Assembly (NCBI GenBank): GCA_016207465.1
Contig: JACQPP010000061.1
Span: forward strand, 1-21,113
DNA length: 21,113 nt
Source: Methanobacteriota archaeon
GTDB taxonomy: Archaea > Halobacteriota > Syntropharchaeia > JACQPP01
Reading direction: 5' to 3'
Shown: positions 6,794-14,395 of the stretch, in pieces
How positions within the stretch are numbered: position 1 is the stretch's first letter
How the letters are laid out: every line of letters begins with the position of its first letter
Translations under genes and position numbers: made by a program
The notes under the pieces: generated by a model
Database searches by the model: none
What the model was told of the DNA's origin: nothing
What the model saw: the letters and a program-made list of their open reading frames with translations, nothing else

Positions 6794-8212
6794 ATGCCCG
6801 ATTCCCCCCGCCTCGACCCCTGGGGCCGGGGCCAGGTCGAGGATTACCCGAGGCTCGTGGAGGCATTCGGCATCGAGTCCTTCCCCCCGCTGCTGCCGGG
6901 GGTGGCGAAGCCCATGCGCTATATGGCCCGGGGGGTCATCTTCGGCCACCGCGACTACGCCAGGGTCATCGAGGCCATGCGCGCCAGGGGGCCATTCGGT
7001 GTCATCAGCGGCTTCATGCCTTCGGGGCGGGCCCACCTGGGGGCCAAGATGGTGATGGAGGAAATCGTGTGGCACCAGCGGATGGGGGGGGACGCCACGG
7101 TGGCGATTGCGGACATGGAGGCCCACGCGGTCCGCGGGGTCTCCTGGGAGAAATGCAGGGAGTGGGGTGTCAGCGAATACATCCTGTCCCTCATCGCCCT
7201 GGGGCTCAAGCCCAAGAATGCGAGGGTATACTTCCAGTCGGAGAACCGCCAGGTGCAGGATTTAGCCTTTGAATTGGCTAAGGAAGCTAATTACTCCGAG
7301 ATGAAAGCCATCTACGGTTTCACGGGTGAGACGACCCTGGCTCACATGCTCTGCCCTGCGGTGCAGGCCGCTGACATCCTGGCGCCACAGTTGCCGGGGA
7401 ACGGTGGGCCCCGACTGCTGGTGGTTCCGGTGGGGGTGGACCAGGACCCTCATATCCGGCTAACGCGGGATATGGCCGCACGTATGGACCCGTTGATCGT
7501 GGAGCATCATCAGAAAAAAGTAGTCGTTAGATCGAGAAAAGGAAGGATTAGCCTGAAAGAGATTATTGATTTTCTGGAAGCTGTCGCGGAGAAGATAGAG
7601 AAGGAACCGCCGCCGGTAGAGATTCAACAGTCGTTCTCAGATCAACGAATAGAAACCTTTCGCGGGTCGATTTTAGAACAACTAGATGCAATTAAAAAAA
7701 TTCGATTTACGGCTCATGAACAACACATCGAATTCCAACCCCGAACCGCGGGTGTCATAGAGGCAATCGTTGGTGTCTACAATCGCTACGAAGGCGGCTA
7801 TAACTTCCTCCCTCCCGCTGGCCTCTACCACCGCTTCATGTCGGGCCTGACGGGGGGCAAGATGTCCTCCTCGGTCCCCGAGTCGCACATCGCCCTCTCC
7901 GAGCCCCCCAAGGATGCCGAGGCCAAGGTCCTCAAGGCAAGAACGGGGGGCCGCGCGACGGAGGAGGAGCAGAGGCGGCTCGGCGGGGAGCCGGGGAAGT
8001 GCGCGGTCTACGAGTTGATGCAGTTCCACCTCGACGACGACAAGGCCCTGGGGGAGATGCACGACCTCTGCGTGGGGGGCAGGCGGCTGTGCGGGGCCTG
8101 CAAGAAGTGGGCCGCCGGGGAGATGCGGGGCATCATGGAGGAGCACAGGGAGAAACGGGAGGAGGCCCGGGGGCGGCTGGACGAGTTCGGGGTGAAGGCC
8201 CCGCGCTCTTAA
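6794..8212 (+). CDS. trpS: Tryptophanyl-tRNA synthetase, archaeal type, with low-GC insertion
   Basis: Charges tRNA-Trp. The 472-residue product has the class I signatures: PSGRAHLGAK (76-85, the HIGH-like motif, here HLGA), the VPVGVDQDPHIRLTRD core segment (211-226) and GGKMSSS (354-360, KMSKS motif). In archaeal TrpRS as I know it, the core segment is followed fairly directly by the F-x-P-P-x-x-x-Y-H-x-F-M block; here about 100 residues (roughly 232-335) intervene, predicted helical and charged. The DNA of that insert is only about 42% GC (hand count 100/240 for 7501-7740), against about 75% nearby, and a second dip to 40% occurs at 7261-7320. No intein splice residues are visible. The gene is otherwise full length and probably functional. 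Confidence 0.94.
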   Translation: MPDSPRLDPWGRGQVEDYPRLVEAFGIESFPPLLPGVAKPMRYMARGVIFGHRDYARVIEAMRARGPFGVISGFMPSGRAHLGAKMVMEEIVWHQRMGGDATVAIADMEAHAVRGVSWEKCREWGVSEYILSLIALGLKPKNARVYFQSENRQVQDLAFELAKEANYSEMKAIYGFTGETTLAHMLCPAVQAADILAPQLPGNGGPRLLVVPVGVDQDPHIRLTRDMAARMDPLIVEHHQKKVVVRSRKGRISLKEIIDFLEAVAEKIEKEPPPVEIQQSFSDQRIETFRGSILEQLDAIKKIRFTAHEQHIEFQPRTAGVIEAIVGVYNRYEGGYNFLPPAGLYHRFMSGLTGGKMSSSVPESHIALSEPPKDAEAKVLKARTGGRATEEEQRRLGGEPGKCAVYELMQFHLDDDKALGEMHDLCVGGRRLCGACKKWAAGEMRGIMEEHREKREEARGRLDEFGVKAPRS

Positions 8213-8213
8213 T
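8206..8213 (+). promoter_or_regulatory. TATA-like box for the flavin-reductase-like gene
   Basis: CTCTTAAT overlaps the trpS stop codon and is centred about 25 nt before the ATG at 8235, consistent with a leaderless transcript. Weak on its own, but the placement matches other promoters in the window. Confidence 0.35.
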
Positions 8214-8234
8214 CTGCATCTGGCGAAAGTTTCC

Positions 8235-8879
8235 ATGTCCGACACTGTCGTGGACCCCTCCCGGCTGGGCCCCAACGACCTCTACAAACTCGTCATCTCC
8301 GCCATCGTCCCCCGCCCCATCGGGTTCATCTCCAGCCGGGGCCGCGATGGGCGGCTCAACGCGGCCCCCTTCAGTTTCTTCAACGGGGTCTGCACCGACC
8401 CCCCGATGGTGATGGTCTCCGTCGGGTTTCGCGACGGCCGCCGGAAGGACACCGGCCGCAACATCGTGGAGACCGGGGAGTTCGTGGCCCACATCGTGGA
8501 CGAGCCCCTCGCCGAGAAGATGAACCTCTGCGCCGTGGACTTTCCCCCGGAGGTCTCGGAGTTCGAGGAGGCGGGGCTCACCCCCGTGGAGAGCCTGAAG
8601 GTGAAGGCCCCGGGAATCGCGGAGGCCCCGGTTCGGATGGAGTGTGTCCTGCGCCATCACATTGACCTCGGGAGGCCGACGAACACCCTCCTCGTCGGGG
8701 AGGTGGTGATGTTCCACTTCCGCGAGGGGCTCCTGCAGAATGGGAGGGTGGACCTGAAGCAACTGCGGCCCATCGGAAGGCTGTCCGGGAACCTCTACTG
8801 CAGAGTGACCGATCTGTTCAAGTTGGAGAGGCTGACTCTCGACGACTATCGGAGGCGGAAGGGCGCGTCGAAGCCCTGA
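8235..8879 (+). CDS. Flavin-reductase-like FMN-binding split-barrel protein
   Basis: A 214-residue member of the flavin reductase-like/DIM6-NTAB group. Typical segments are RPIGFISSRGRDG (27-39), LNAAPFSFFNGV (41-52), PPMVMVSVG (56-64) and KDTGRNIVETGEFV (71-84), which form the FMN-binding barrel. Members bind FMN and either reduce flavins with NAD(P)H or use bound FMN in redox reactions; the partner here is unknown. It sits 22 bp after trpS and may have its own promoter overlapping the trpS stop. Its 3' end is only 2 bp from the convergent presenilin-like gene, so the two transcripts almost certainly overlap. Confidence 0.9.
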   Translation: MSDTVVDPSRLGPNDLYKLVISAIVPRPIGFISSRGRDGRLNAAPFSFFNGVCTDPPMVMVSVGFRDGRRKDTGRNIVETGEFVAHIVDEPLAEKMNLCAVDFPPEVSEFEEAGLTPVESLKVKAPGIAEAPVRMECVLRHHIDLGRPTNTLLVGEVVMFHFREGLLQNGRVDLKQLRPIGRLSGNLYCRVTDLFKLERLTLDDYRRRKGASKP

Positions 8880-8881
8880 CC

Positions 8882-9823
8882 CTAGAACAGCGCCACCCGG
8901 CTCATCGCAATCCCGATGAGGAATCCGGCGCTGGCCCCGGTGTTGAGGAAGGGGAGTCCCGCGTGGGGCTTTCCTTTGCCGACGATGAAGCTGAGGGCGA
9001 TGAATGCGCCGAGGATGCCGAGGAGGGTGGTGACGGCGGGGAGGGTGAAGGGCCCCAGGAAGGGGGCTTGGGCGAGGTTGGGGTTGACGCTGGGGAGGTT
9101 GGCGGTGACGGCGAGCATTCCGGGGATGATGGCGTCGCCGAGGCCCATGTAGTAGGCGTCGCTGGAGAGGCCGGTCTGGCCGCGGAAGGAGTAGTGGCGC
9201 TTGCGGGGGAGGACAAAGAGGATGGGGATTTTGAGGTCCATGACCCCCTCGGCGAGGGTGACCATGTGGCCGGTGCGGTAGACGGCGATGAAGTCGTAGA
9301 CGGCGAGGGCGATGAGGGCCAGCAGCACCACAGGGGCGGTGAGGCTGATGCCGAAGAGCCAGGTGGCGAAGGCCCCGGTGGGGAGCATGACGCTGTCCAC
9401 GAGCCACCACTCGGGGTATCGGTAGAGGGCGAGGGTGAGGGCCGCGGCGGCCCCGAGGGCCGCGAGGCCGTAGAGGTGGGGGAGCGCCAGGAGGAGGCCG
9501 GAGAAGAGGAGGTATCCGATGAGGCCGTACATGAGGGCCCGCAGGGCGGCCTTGCTCCCCCACTTGATGAGCAGGAGGAAGAAGCCGGTGAAGGCCAGCA
9601 TAATGGCCACGAGGTAGAGCACGTTGGTGGGGTCGGCGGGGTTCTCGAAGGCCTGGTATTCCTTGGGGACCGCGGCCTGGAATGGGAGGGAGAGCACCAG
9701 GGCCCCCCCCTGGACGGTGAGGAGGAGGAGGCCCATGCCCACCAGGGAGACCCGGTCGAGGATGCTGGCGGGCTCCTCCCCTCGGGGGGAGGCGGTGGGG
9801 CCTGGGGGGGTTTCGGATGCCAT
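8882..9823 (-). CDS. Presenilin-like intramembrane aspartyl protease
   Basis: A 313-residue polytopic membrane protein of the archaeal presenilin/signal-peptide-peptidase homolog family, which cuts substrates within the membrane. The two catalytic aspartates are in place: Asp177 in the AVYDFIAVY helix and Asp230 in GLGD (227-230). About nine hydrophobic helices can be drawn, at roughly 24-45, 68-86, 95-113, 116-134, 143-160, 162-181, 226-242, 258-281 and 296-312. Where presenilins carry Pro-Ala-Leu, this protein has AGLPFLN (288-294). The loop before the second Asp is basic (PRKRHYSFRG). It lies 57 bp downstream of the SpoIIM-like gene on the same strand, so cotranscription with it and the coiled-coil protein is possible, though an AT-rich spacer could hold a separate promoter. 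Confidence 0.9.
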   Translation of the reverse strand: MASETPPGPTASPRGEEPASILDRVSLVGMGLLLLTVQGGALVLSLPFQAAVPKEYQAFENPADPTNVLYLVAIMLAFTGFFLLLIKWGSKAALRALMYGLIGYLLFSGLLLALPHLYGLAALGAAAALTLALYRYPEWWLVDSVMLPTGAFATWLFGISLTAPVVLLALIALAVYDFIAVYRTGHMVTLAEGVMDLKIPILFVLPRKRHYSFRGQTGLSSDAYYMGLGDAIIPGMLAVTANLPSVNPNLAQAPFLGPFTLPAVTTLLGILGAFIALSFIVGKGKPHAGLPFLNTGASAGFLIGIAMSRVALF

Positions 9824-9848
9824 GGCCCCCCAGAGGGATTGGGTGGAG

Positions 9849-9853
9849 AAAAA
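9849..9853 (-). terminator. Oligo-T tract between SpoIIM-like and presenilin-like genes
   Basis: On the minus strand this reads TTTTT, about 30 nt past the SpoIIM-like stop. It could be an archaeal U-tract terminator or part of a TATA-like region for the presenilin-like gene, whose ATG is 26 nt further on. I cannot separate the two. Confidence 0.25.
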
Positions 9854-9880
9854 CTAATCGAGATTCTTTTTCAGGGTGGG

Positions 9881-10447
9881 TCAGGGCCGGACGAGGGCGG
9901 CGGTCACGTAGATTTCGATGACGGCGGCCACCGCCAGCATGGGGAGGACCCACCGGAGGAAGATGCGGAGGGCCCCGCGGCCCTCCTCCTGGAGGCTGGG
10001 CCCCGGCCGGCCGCGGAGGACTCCGGTGAGGCGGTGGCCGAGGCGGAGTCCCACGGCGGCGCTGAGGAGGATGGCGGGGACCTCGATGACCCCGTGGGGG
10101 AGGATGGCGAGGGCCACGTATCCGAATCCCCTGCCCCCGGCCACGGCGACCCCGTGGATGGTCTGTCCGACGATGAATCCGTTGGCCGTCACCACCGCGG
10201 CGGGGAGGACGCCGAGGGCGATGCCGGGGAAGGCGGCGAGGAGGGCGGTCTTGAGGTTGTTGAGGAATATGGCGAGGGCCCCGAGGGGGCGGGGGAGTTC
10301 CAGAATCCAGCCGAAGGCATCCCGCATGGGGTTGGGGGTTGTGCCGGGGGCCGGTCCTCCGGCGAGGACCCCGAGGGCGAGGCTGGCGGTGAAGGCGAGG
10401 GTGGCGAGGAGGAGGTAGGGCCCCAGGGGGCCCGGGGTGGCGCGCAT
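9881..10447 (-). CDS. SpoIIM-family (stage II sporulation protein M) membrane protein
   Basis: A 188-residue integral membrane protein. It shows the family pattern: a first hydrophobic helix at 10-30, FLNNLKTALL (61-70), a Gly-rich membrane stretch ending in VVTANGFIVGQ (85-95), ILPHGVIEVPAILLSAAVGLRLG (115-137) and a final helix at 166-186. In archaea and non-sporulating bacteria the role of these proteins is unknown; in Bacillus SpoIIM works in forespore engulfment with a peptidoglycan hydrolase, which cannot carry over directly. It starts 15 bp after the stop of the giant coiled-coil gene, so the two are almost surely cotranscribed, and GGAGG at the end of that gene lies about 19 nt upstream. 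Confidence 0.88.
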   Translation of the reverse strand: MRATPGPLGPYLLLATLAFTASLALGVLAGGPAPGTTPNPMRDAFGWILELPRPLGALAIFLNNLKTALLAAFPGIALGVLPAAVVTANGFIVGQTIHGVAVAGGRGFGYVALAILPHGVIEVPAILLSAAVGLRLGHRLTGVLRGRPGPSLQEEGRGALRIFLRWVLPMLAVAAVIEIYVTAALVRP

Positions 10448-10462
10448 GGGGTTGGGGGGGGG

Positions 10463-13400
10463 CTATCCTCCCAGGGCGGTGATGAGGCGGTCGAGTTCCT
10501 CGATTTTCTTCTGGTGTTCCCTGGCGATGGCCTCGTATTCGTCCTTGGGGATGAGTTCCTCCTCGTAGCCGGTGCGGAGGGTCTCGATGGTGGCCTGGAG
10601 GGCCTGCTTTTTTCGCTGGAGTTCGTCAATGCGGGCCTTGGCCCCCTCGGATTCGAGGGCCTCGGTGCGCCGGGCGAGGGCGGCGATGTCGCGGGCGTGT
10701 TTCTGGGCGTGGGTCTCGAAGCGGGCGAGGGCCTCGGTGACCTGGGCCTCCATCTCGGGGAGTTTGACGGCGACCCCCTGGAGGTTCCTGCGGAAGGCCT
10801 CCAGGTCCCCCTTCTTGAGGCTGCCGAGCTCGTCGGTGAGCCCCCGGAGGGCCTTCTCGACCTCGGCGGCCACCCGCTTCTCCTCCTTCTGGAAGCGCTC
10901 CCGGAGTTCCTCCACGGCCTTCTCCAGGAGGGGGAGGGTGTCGGCCTGGGCGGTGGCCCGCTGGACCTGGGCCTTGAGCCCCTTGACGGTGGCGGCGACC
11001 ACCTCGGTTTCCTCCACGGCGGGGGCGAGTTTCTGGACCTGGGCCCGGAGGGCCTTGAGGCTCTCGTCGAGGGTGGCCACGGTGTCGAGGCGCCTCTGGA
11101 GGTCGGGGGAGAGGCCGCTCATCTCGGCGATGCGCTGCTCGATTCTCTGGAGGTCGCCGCGGGTCTCCTTGCGGAGGCTCTTGCGGAACTCCTCGAGGGT
11201 GTCGTCGAGCTTCTTGCGCTCGCCGGCGAACCGCCCCTCGAGGGCCAGGGGGGTCTCCTTGAGGGACTTGGAGAGCTGGGCCAGCTCGCCGCCGAGGGAC
11301 TCGATGCGGCCCTCGACCTGGGGGAGGCGGACCATGCGCTCCTCCAGGGCCTTGCGGAGCCCCTCCACATCCTTCTTCTTGAGGCTGTCGAGCCCCTGGA
11401 GGGCCTCCTGGACCTGCTGGGTGACGCTCTCGTGGAGTTCCTCCTGGAGGGTCTCCATGGCCTTGCGGTCCACCTGCATCTTCTTCTCGAGGGAGCGGAG
11501 GTCGTCCTCCACGGAGTCGAGGCGGGGGGAGAGTTCCTTGGGGAGGTCCCGTATCTTGTCGAGGACGCCGATGCGGGCCTGGAGTTCGGTGAGGCGGTCC
11601 TGGAGGAGGGGGGACTCCTTCTCGCGGCGGGCCAGCCCCTCCTCCAGCAGGAGGAGGCGCTCGGCGAGGCGGGGGTCTCCCGCGGGGCGCGCGGCTGTCT
11701 GGCGGCGGAGGTCCTCCAGTTCCTCGGAGAGGCCGCGGGTGGAGGCGAGGGCGTCTTCCATCTCCGCGAGTTTCTCCTCGAGGGCCGCGGCCCGTTCGGC
11801 GCGGGGGGCGAGGTCGCTGAGGGTGCGGGTGAGCTCCTCCACCTTGACTTCGAGTTCGGGGAGGCGGGCGGCGCGCTCTTCGAGGGACTTGCGGAAGGAC
11901 TCGAACTCCTCCTTGCGGAGGGTCCCCACGTCCTTGACGAGGTTCTGGATGGCGTTGCGGTAGGCCCCCATGAGGTCCTTCTCCCCGCCCACCTTGCGCT
12001 GGAGTTCGCGGAGGGTGCTGTCCATCTCGGCCACCCGGTCGGCGAGGGCCGCGGGCTTGGCCCTTTCGAGGGCGTCCAGGCGGGGGGCCATCTCCTGGGC
12101 CCTCTCGGCGACGCGGGCGAGTTCTGCCTTGACCTCTCCCTGGAGGGCGGCGAGCCCCTGGGTCCCCGATTGGGCGGTGGCCTCGACTCCGCCTTTGAGT
12201 TCCTCGATTTCGTGGAGGAGGTCGAGGTGGGTCTGGTGGAGGGCCTTCTTGAGTTCTCCCACGTCCCTGCCCAGGGTCTCGCCGGTGCGGCGCTCGAACT
12301 CCTGGCGGGTCTCCCCGAGTTCCTCGCGGAGGCCGATGACGAGCCCCGCCTGGGTCTCGGCGGCCTTCTCCAGCAGTTCCACCTTGGAGGCCACCTCCTC
12401 GGTGCGGGCGCCGGCCAGGTTGACCTTGGAGAGCTCCTTGACGATGCCCGCCTTCATCTTCTCGAAGTCGGCCTCCAGCTTGCCGATGGAGGCCAGCCGC
12501 TTCTCGAACTCCCCGGCAGTCTTTCGGGCGGCGGCGTCCATGTCCCCGAGGCGGGCCTCCAGTTTGCGGAGTTCCTCCACCTGCTGGTTCACCTGGGCCA
12601 GCCGGGTCTCGAACTGGGCGAAGCCGGAGGAGCGCTCCTCCATGAGGTGGCGGAGGGAGTCGAGGTCCTCCCGTTTGATGGCCCCGATTTCCTTGAGGGT
12701 GTTGGCCAGGGAGGTGCGGTAGGCGGCGAGCATATCCTTCTCCCCGGTGACCCTGCGGGTGAGGTCGGCGATGGCCCGCTCCTGTTTCTCCATGCGCTGG
12801 AGGAGGTCGGGGGGCACCTTGGGGGTGGCCTCCACGGTGGCCAGTTTCTCCTTGAGGAAGCGGAACTCCTCCGGGTTGATGTCGCGGAGCCGCTCCACCT
12901 CCCGGGAGACCCCCGCGATTTTCTCGGCGCTCTCCTCGATGTATTTCTGGATGACCTCTTCGAGTTCCCCCACGTGGGAGAGGCGGGCCTCCATCTTCTT
13001 CTGGAGGTCCTCCATCTCCTTGCGGGGGACCGCGTCAATCTCTCCGAGGACCTTTCCCACCGCCGAGCGGTAGGCAAGAAGCAGCCGCTTCTCCCCTGCG
13101 AAACTGCGGGCGGCGGCCTCCACGGTCCCCACCCGCTTGGCGAGCTCGTCGAGGCTGGTCCCGAGCCCCTCCAGCCGGGGCCCCAGGAGGTCCACGGTCT
13201 CCCGGGGGGCATACTGCGTCCCCAGGCGCCGCGCCTCCTCGAGTCCGGCGGCCACCTCCGCGAGGCGCGCGTCCACGGTCTCCGATATCTTCTGGGCCAG
13301 CTCCTTCAGTTCGGTGCGGAGCCCCGCGGTTTCCACCTGGCCCCGGGCGCGGCCCTCCTCCACCAGGGCCTCCAGGTCGTCCACCCGCTCCTCCATCACC

Positions 13401-13750
13401 TTGGCCATCCGCTCCAGGGACTGCTCGAGCCCCCGGCGGGCCACCTCCAGGGACTCCCGGTGGACCGCCTGGGAGCGGCTCAGCTCGCGGGACACGGCCT
13501 CCAGGGCCTCGGCGGCCTTCTGGAACCGGGCCTCCAGGGCCTCCAGGCGGCCCCCGGCCACCTGGAGTGTCATCTTCAGGGCCACCGCCTGCTCTCGCAG
13601 GGGGGCAATCTGCTCCTTCTCCAGCCGCTCGAACCTCTGCTGGGTCTTCTCCGTCTCCTTGCGCGTGGCTTGGGTCTGGACCTCGGCCTCCAGGCCGGCG
13701 AGGCGCTTCCGGGCCTCCTTGAGGATGTCGGTGGGGGTGGGGGAGGCCAT
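10463..13750 (-). CDS. Giant coiled-coil protein with five internal repeats
   Basis: A 1095-residue protein that is nearly all charged amphipathic helix, rich in Glu, Lys, Arg, Leu and Ala, with no Cys or Trp that I could see, no signal peptide and no membrane segment. Heptad spacing of Leu/Val/Ala is evident throughout. A degenerate repeat of about 45-50 residues recurs at 218-264, 336-384, 588-637, 758-816 and 955-1004 (GEKD-x-L-x-AYR, then L-x-E-I-G-x-L-K-K-E-D-L, then R-x-x-L-E-E-R, then L-P-E-L-E). The tail has TLRTGYEEELIPKDEYEAI (1057-1075), like the short helical EEGLI-x-x-EEYE motif seen at the ends of many prokaryotic proteins. No Walker A or other ATPase motif is present, so it is not SMC or Rad50. 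It leads the operon with the SpoIIM-like protein; a scaffold at the membrane is my inference. Confidence 0.85.
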   Translation of the reverse strand: MASPTPTDILKEARKRLAGLEAEVQTQATRKETEKTQQRFERLEKEQIAPLREQAVALKMTLQVAGGRLEALEARFQKAAEALEAVSRELSRSQAVHRESLEVARRGLEQSLERMAKVMEERVDDLEALVEEGRARGQVETAGLRTELKELAQKISETVDARLAEVAAGLEEARRLGTQYAPRETVDLLGPRLEGLGTSLDELAKRVGTVEAAARSFAGEKRLLLAYRSAVGKVLGEIDAVPRKEMEDLQKKMEARLSHVGELEEVIQKYIEESAEKIAGVSREVERLRDINPEEFRFLKEKLATVEATPKVPPDLLQRMEKQERAIADLTRRVTGEKDMLAAYRTSLANTLKEIGAIKREDLDSLRHLMEERSSGFAQFETRLAQVNQQVEELRKLEARLGDMDAAARKTAGEFEKRLASIGKLEADFEKMKAGIVKELSKVNLAGARTEEVASKVELLEKAAETQAGLVIGLREELGETRQEFERRTGETLGRDVGELKKALHQTHLDLLHEIEELKGGVEATAQSGTQGLAALQGEVKAELARVAERAQEMAPRLDALERAKPAALADRVAEMDSTLRELQRKVGGEKDLMGAYRNAIQNLVKDVGTLRKEEFESFRKSLEERAARLPELEVKVEELTRTLSDLAPRAERAAALEEKLAEMEDALASTRGLSEELEDLRRQTAARPAGDPRLAERLLLLEEGLARREKESPLLQDRLTELQARIGVLDKIRDLPKELSPRLDSVEDDLRSLEKKMQVDRKAMETLQEELHESVTQQVQEALQGLDSLKKKDVEGLRKALEERMVRLPQVEGRIESLGGELAQLSKSLKETPLALEGRFAGERKKLDDTLEEFRKSLRKETRGDLQRIEQRIAEMSGLSPDLQRRLDTVATLDESLKALRAQVQKLAPAVEETEVVAATVKGLKAQVQRATAQADTLPLLEKAVEELRERFQKEEKRVAAEVEKALRGLTDELGSLKKGDLEAFRRNLQGVAVKLPEMEAQVTEALARFETHAQKHARDIAALARRTEALESEGAKARIDELQRKKQALQATIETLRTGYEEELIPKDEYEAIAREHQKKIEELDRLITALGG
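10739..13099 (-). repeat. Five degenerate ~45-50-residue protein repeats inside the coiled-coil gene
   Basis: Copies are encoded at 13099-12959, 12745-12599, 11989-11840, 11479-11303 and 10888-10739. Copies 1-3 share the GEK-x-x-L-x-AYR head; all five share a centre of the type L-K-K-x-D-L-E-x-x-R-x-x-L-E-E-R followed by a Leu-Pro/Val-Glu-Leu-Glu-like end. They are unevenly spaced (118, 252, 170 and 197 residues), so they are dispersed elements in a longer coiled coil, not a tandem array. The DNA itself is not obviously repeated. Confidence 0.65.
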
Positions 13751-13782
13751 GGAATCTACCCATGCTTATCTGCCCCGGCCAC

Positions 13783-13796
13783 ACTAAAGTTTTTTC
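13783..13796. promoter_or_regulatory. Shared AT-rich core between coiled-coil operon and winged-helix gene
   Basis: ACTAAAGTTTTTTC is the AT-rich core of the 72 bp between the divergent ATGs at 13750 (minus) and 13823 (plus). Read on the minus strand it gives a CTTTAGT box about 37 nt before the coiled-coil start; on plus it is about 33 nt before the winged-helix ATG. A possible bidirectional promoter. Confidence 0.4.
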
Positions 13797-13822
13797 CATT
13801 TTCCCCGCGACCTTCCCCTGTG

Positions 13823-14395
13823 ATGGTGGACCTCCTCGGCTTCCTGGAGAGCGGCCCCAAGACCACCGAGGAGGTGGTCACCAGCCTGCGCAAGACCGGG
13901 GTGGCGGAGATGACCATCCACCGCAACCTCCGCAAGCTGGCGCGCGACGGTCAGATTCTGCGCCTCCCCATCTTGGACGGCGAGCGGTGGACCAGCCTCT
14001 ACGCCCTCCCCCGGCACAAGCGGGAGGCCGTCACCCTCAGCGGCTTCATCCCCCTCAAGTACGAGTACAAGACCCTCTTCGGGGTCATCAGCGGGGCCAT
14101 CGAGCGGCTCCAGGAGCGGCTTCTCCGCAACCCCACGGTGGACGAGGTCCTCCTGGATGTCCACGAGAACCCCGAGAGCCCCCGCCTCCGGGAGGCGGTC
14201 TACAAGATTGGCTCCGGAATCGGCTGGCATCCCCCGGGCCCCGCCGAGGTCCGCGAGGCCCGCGTCCGCCAGGATAAGCTCCTGCGCCTCGCCCGCAGCC
14301 TCAGGAAGGGAGGTGGTCTCTCCCGCCTCGCCGACCCCCGGGAGGTCGAGGAGGCCCAACGGTACGCCCAGAAATACCCCGAGGCCGTCAAATAA
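13823..14395 (+). CDS. Winged-helix DNA-binding protein
   Basis: A 190-residue protein whose first 65 residues look like a winged helix-turn-helix: a first helix (MVDLLGFLESG), a second helix (TTEEVVTSLRKTG), a recognition helix (AEMTIHRNLRKLARDG, 28-43), then a wing ILRLPILDGERWTSLYAL (45-62). The rest is helical and charged and could be a dimerisation or effector part; I do not recognise it. The start is probably the ATG at 13823; the GTG directly before it is in frame. It is divergent from the giant coiled-coil operon across 72 bp, a usual position for a local regulator, so it may control that operon (inference). It could equally be a conserved protein with no local target. Confidence 0.8.
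   Translation: MVDLLGFLESGPKTTEEVVTSLRKTGVAEMTIHRNLRKLARDGQILRLPILDGERWTSLYALPRHKREAVTLSGFIPLKYEYKTLFGVISGAIERLQERLLRNPTVDEVLLDVHENPESPRLREAVYKIGSGIGWHPPGPAEVREARVRQDKLLRLARSLRKGGGLSRLADPREVEEAQRYAQKYPEAVK

Noticed and set aside
7487..7800. Intein or intron in trpS
   Set aside because: The insert does not begin with Cys/Ser/Thr before a splice block and does not end in His-Asn; the frame runs straight through, so an inserted domain is simpler.
10463..13750. SMC/Rad50-type ATPase
   Set aside because: Long coiled coil, but no Walker A, Walker B or signature motif at either end and no hinge domain.
8963..14395. An uninterrupted plus-strand frame of 1810 codons opposite the presenilin-like, SpoIIM-like and coiled-coil genes
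   Set aside because: Only its last 190 codons (from 13823) are a real gene. The rest is the antisense shadow of GC-rich genes with clear domains on the minus strand; its product is low-complexity Gly/Glu/Leu with no domain.
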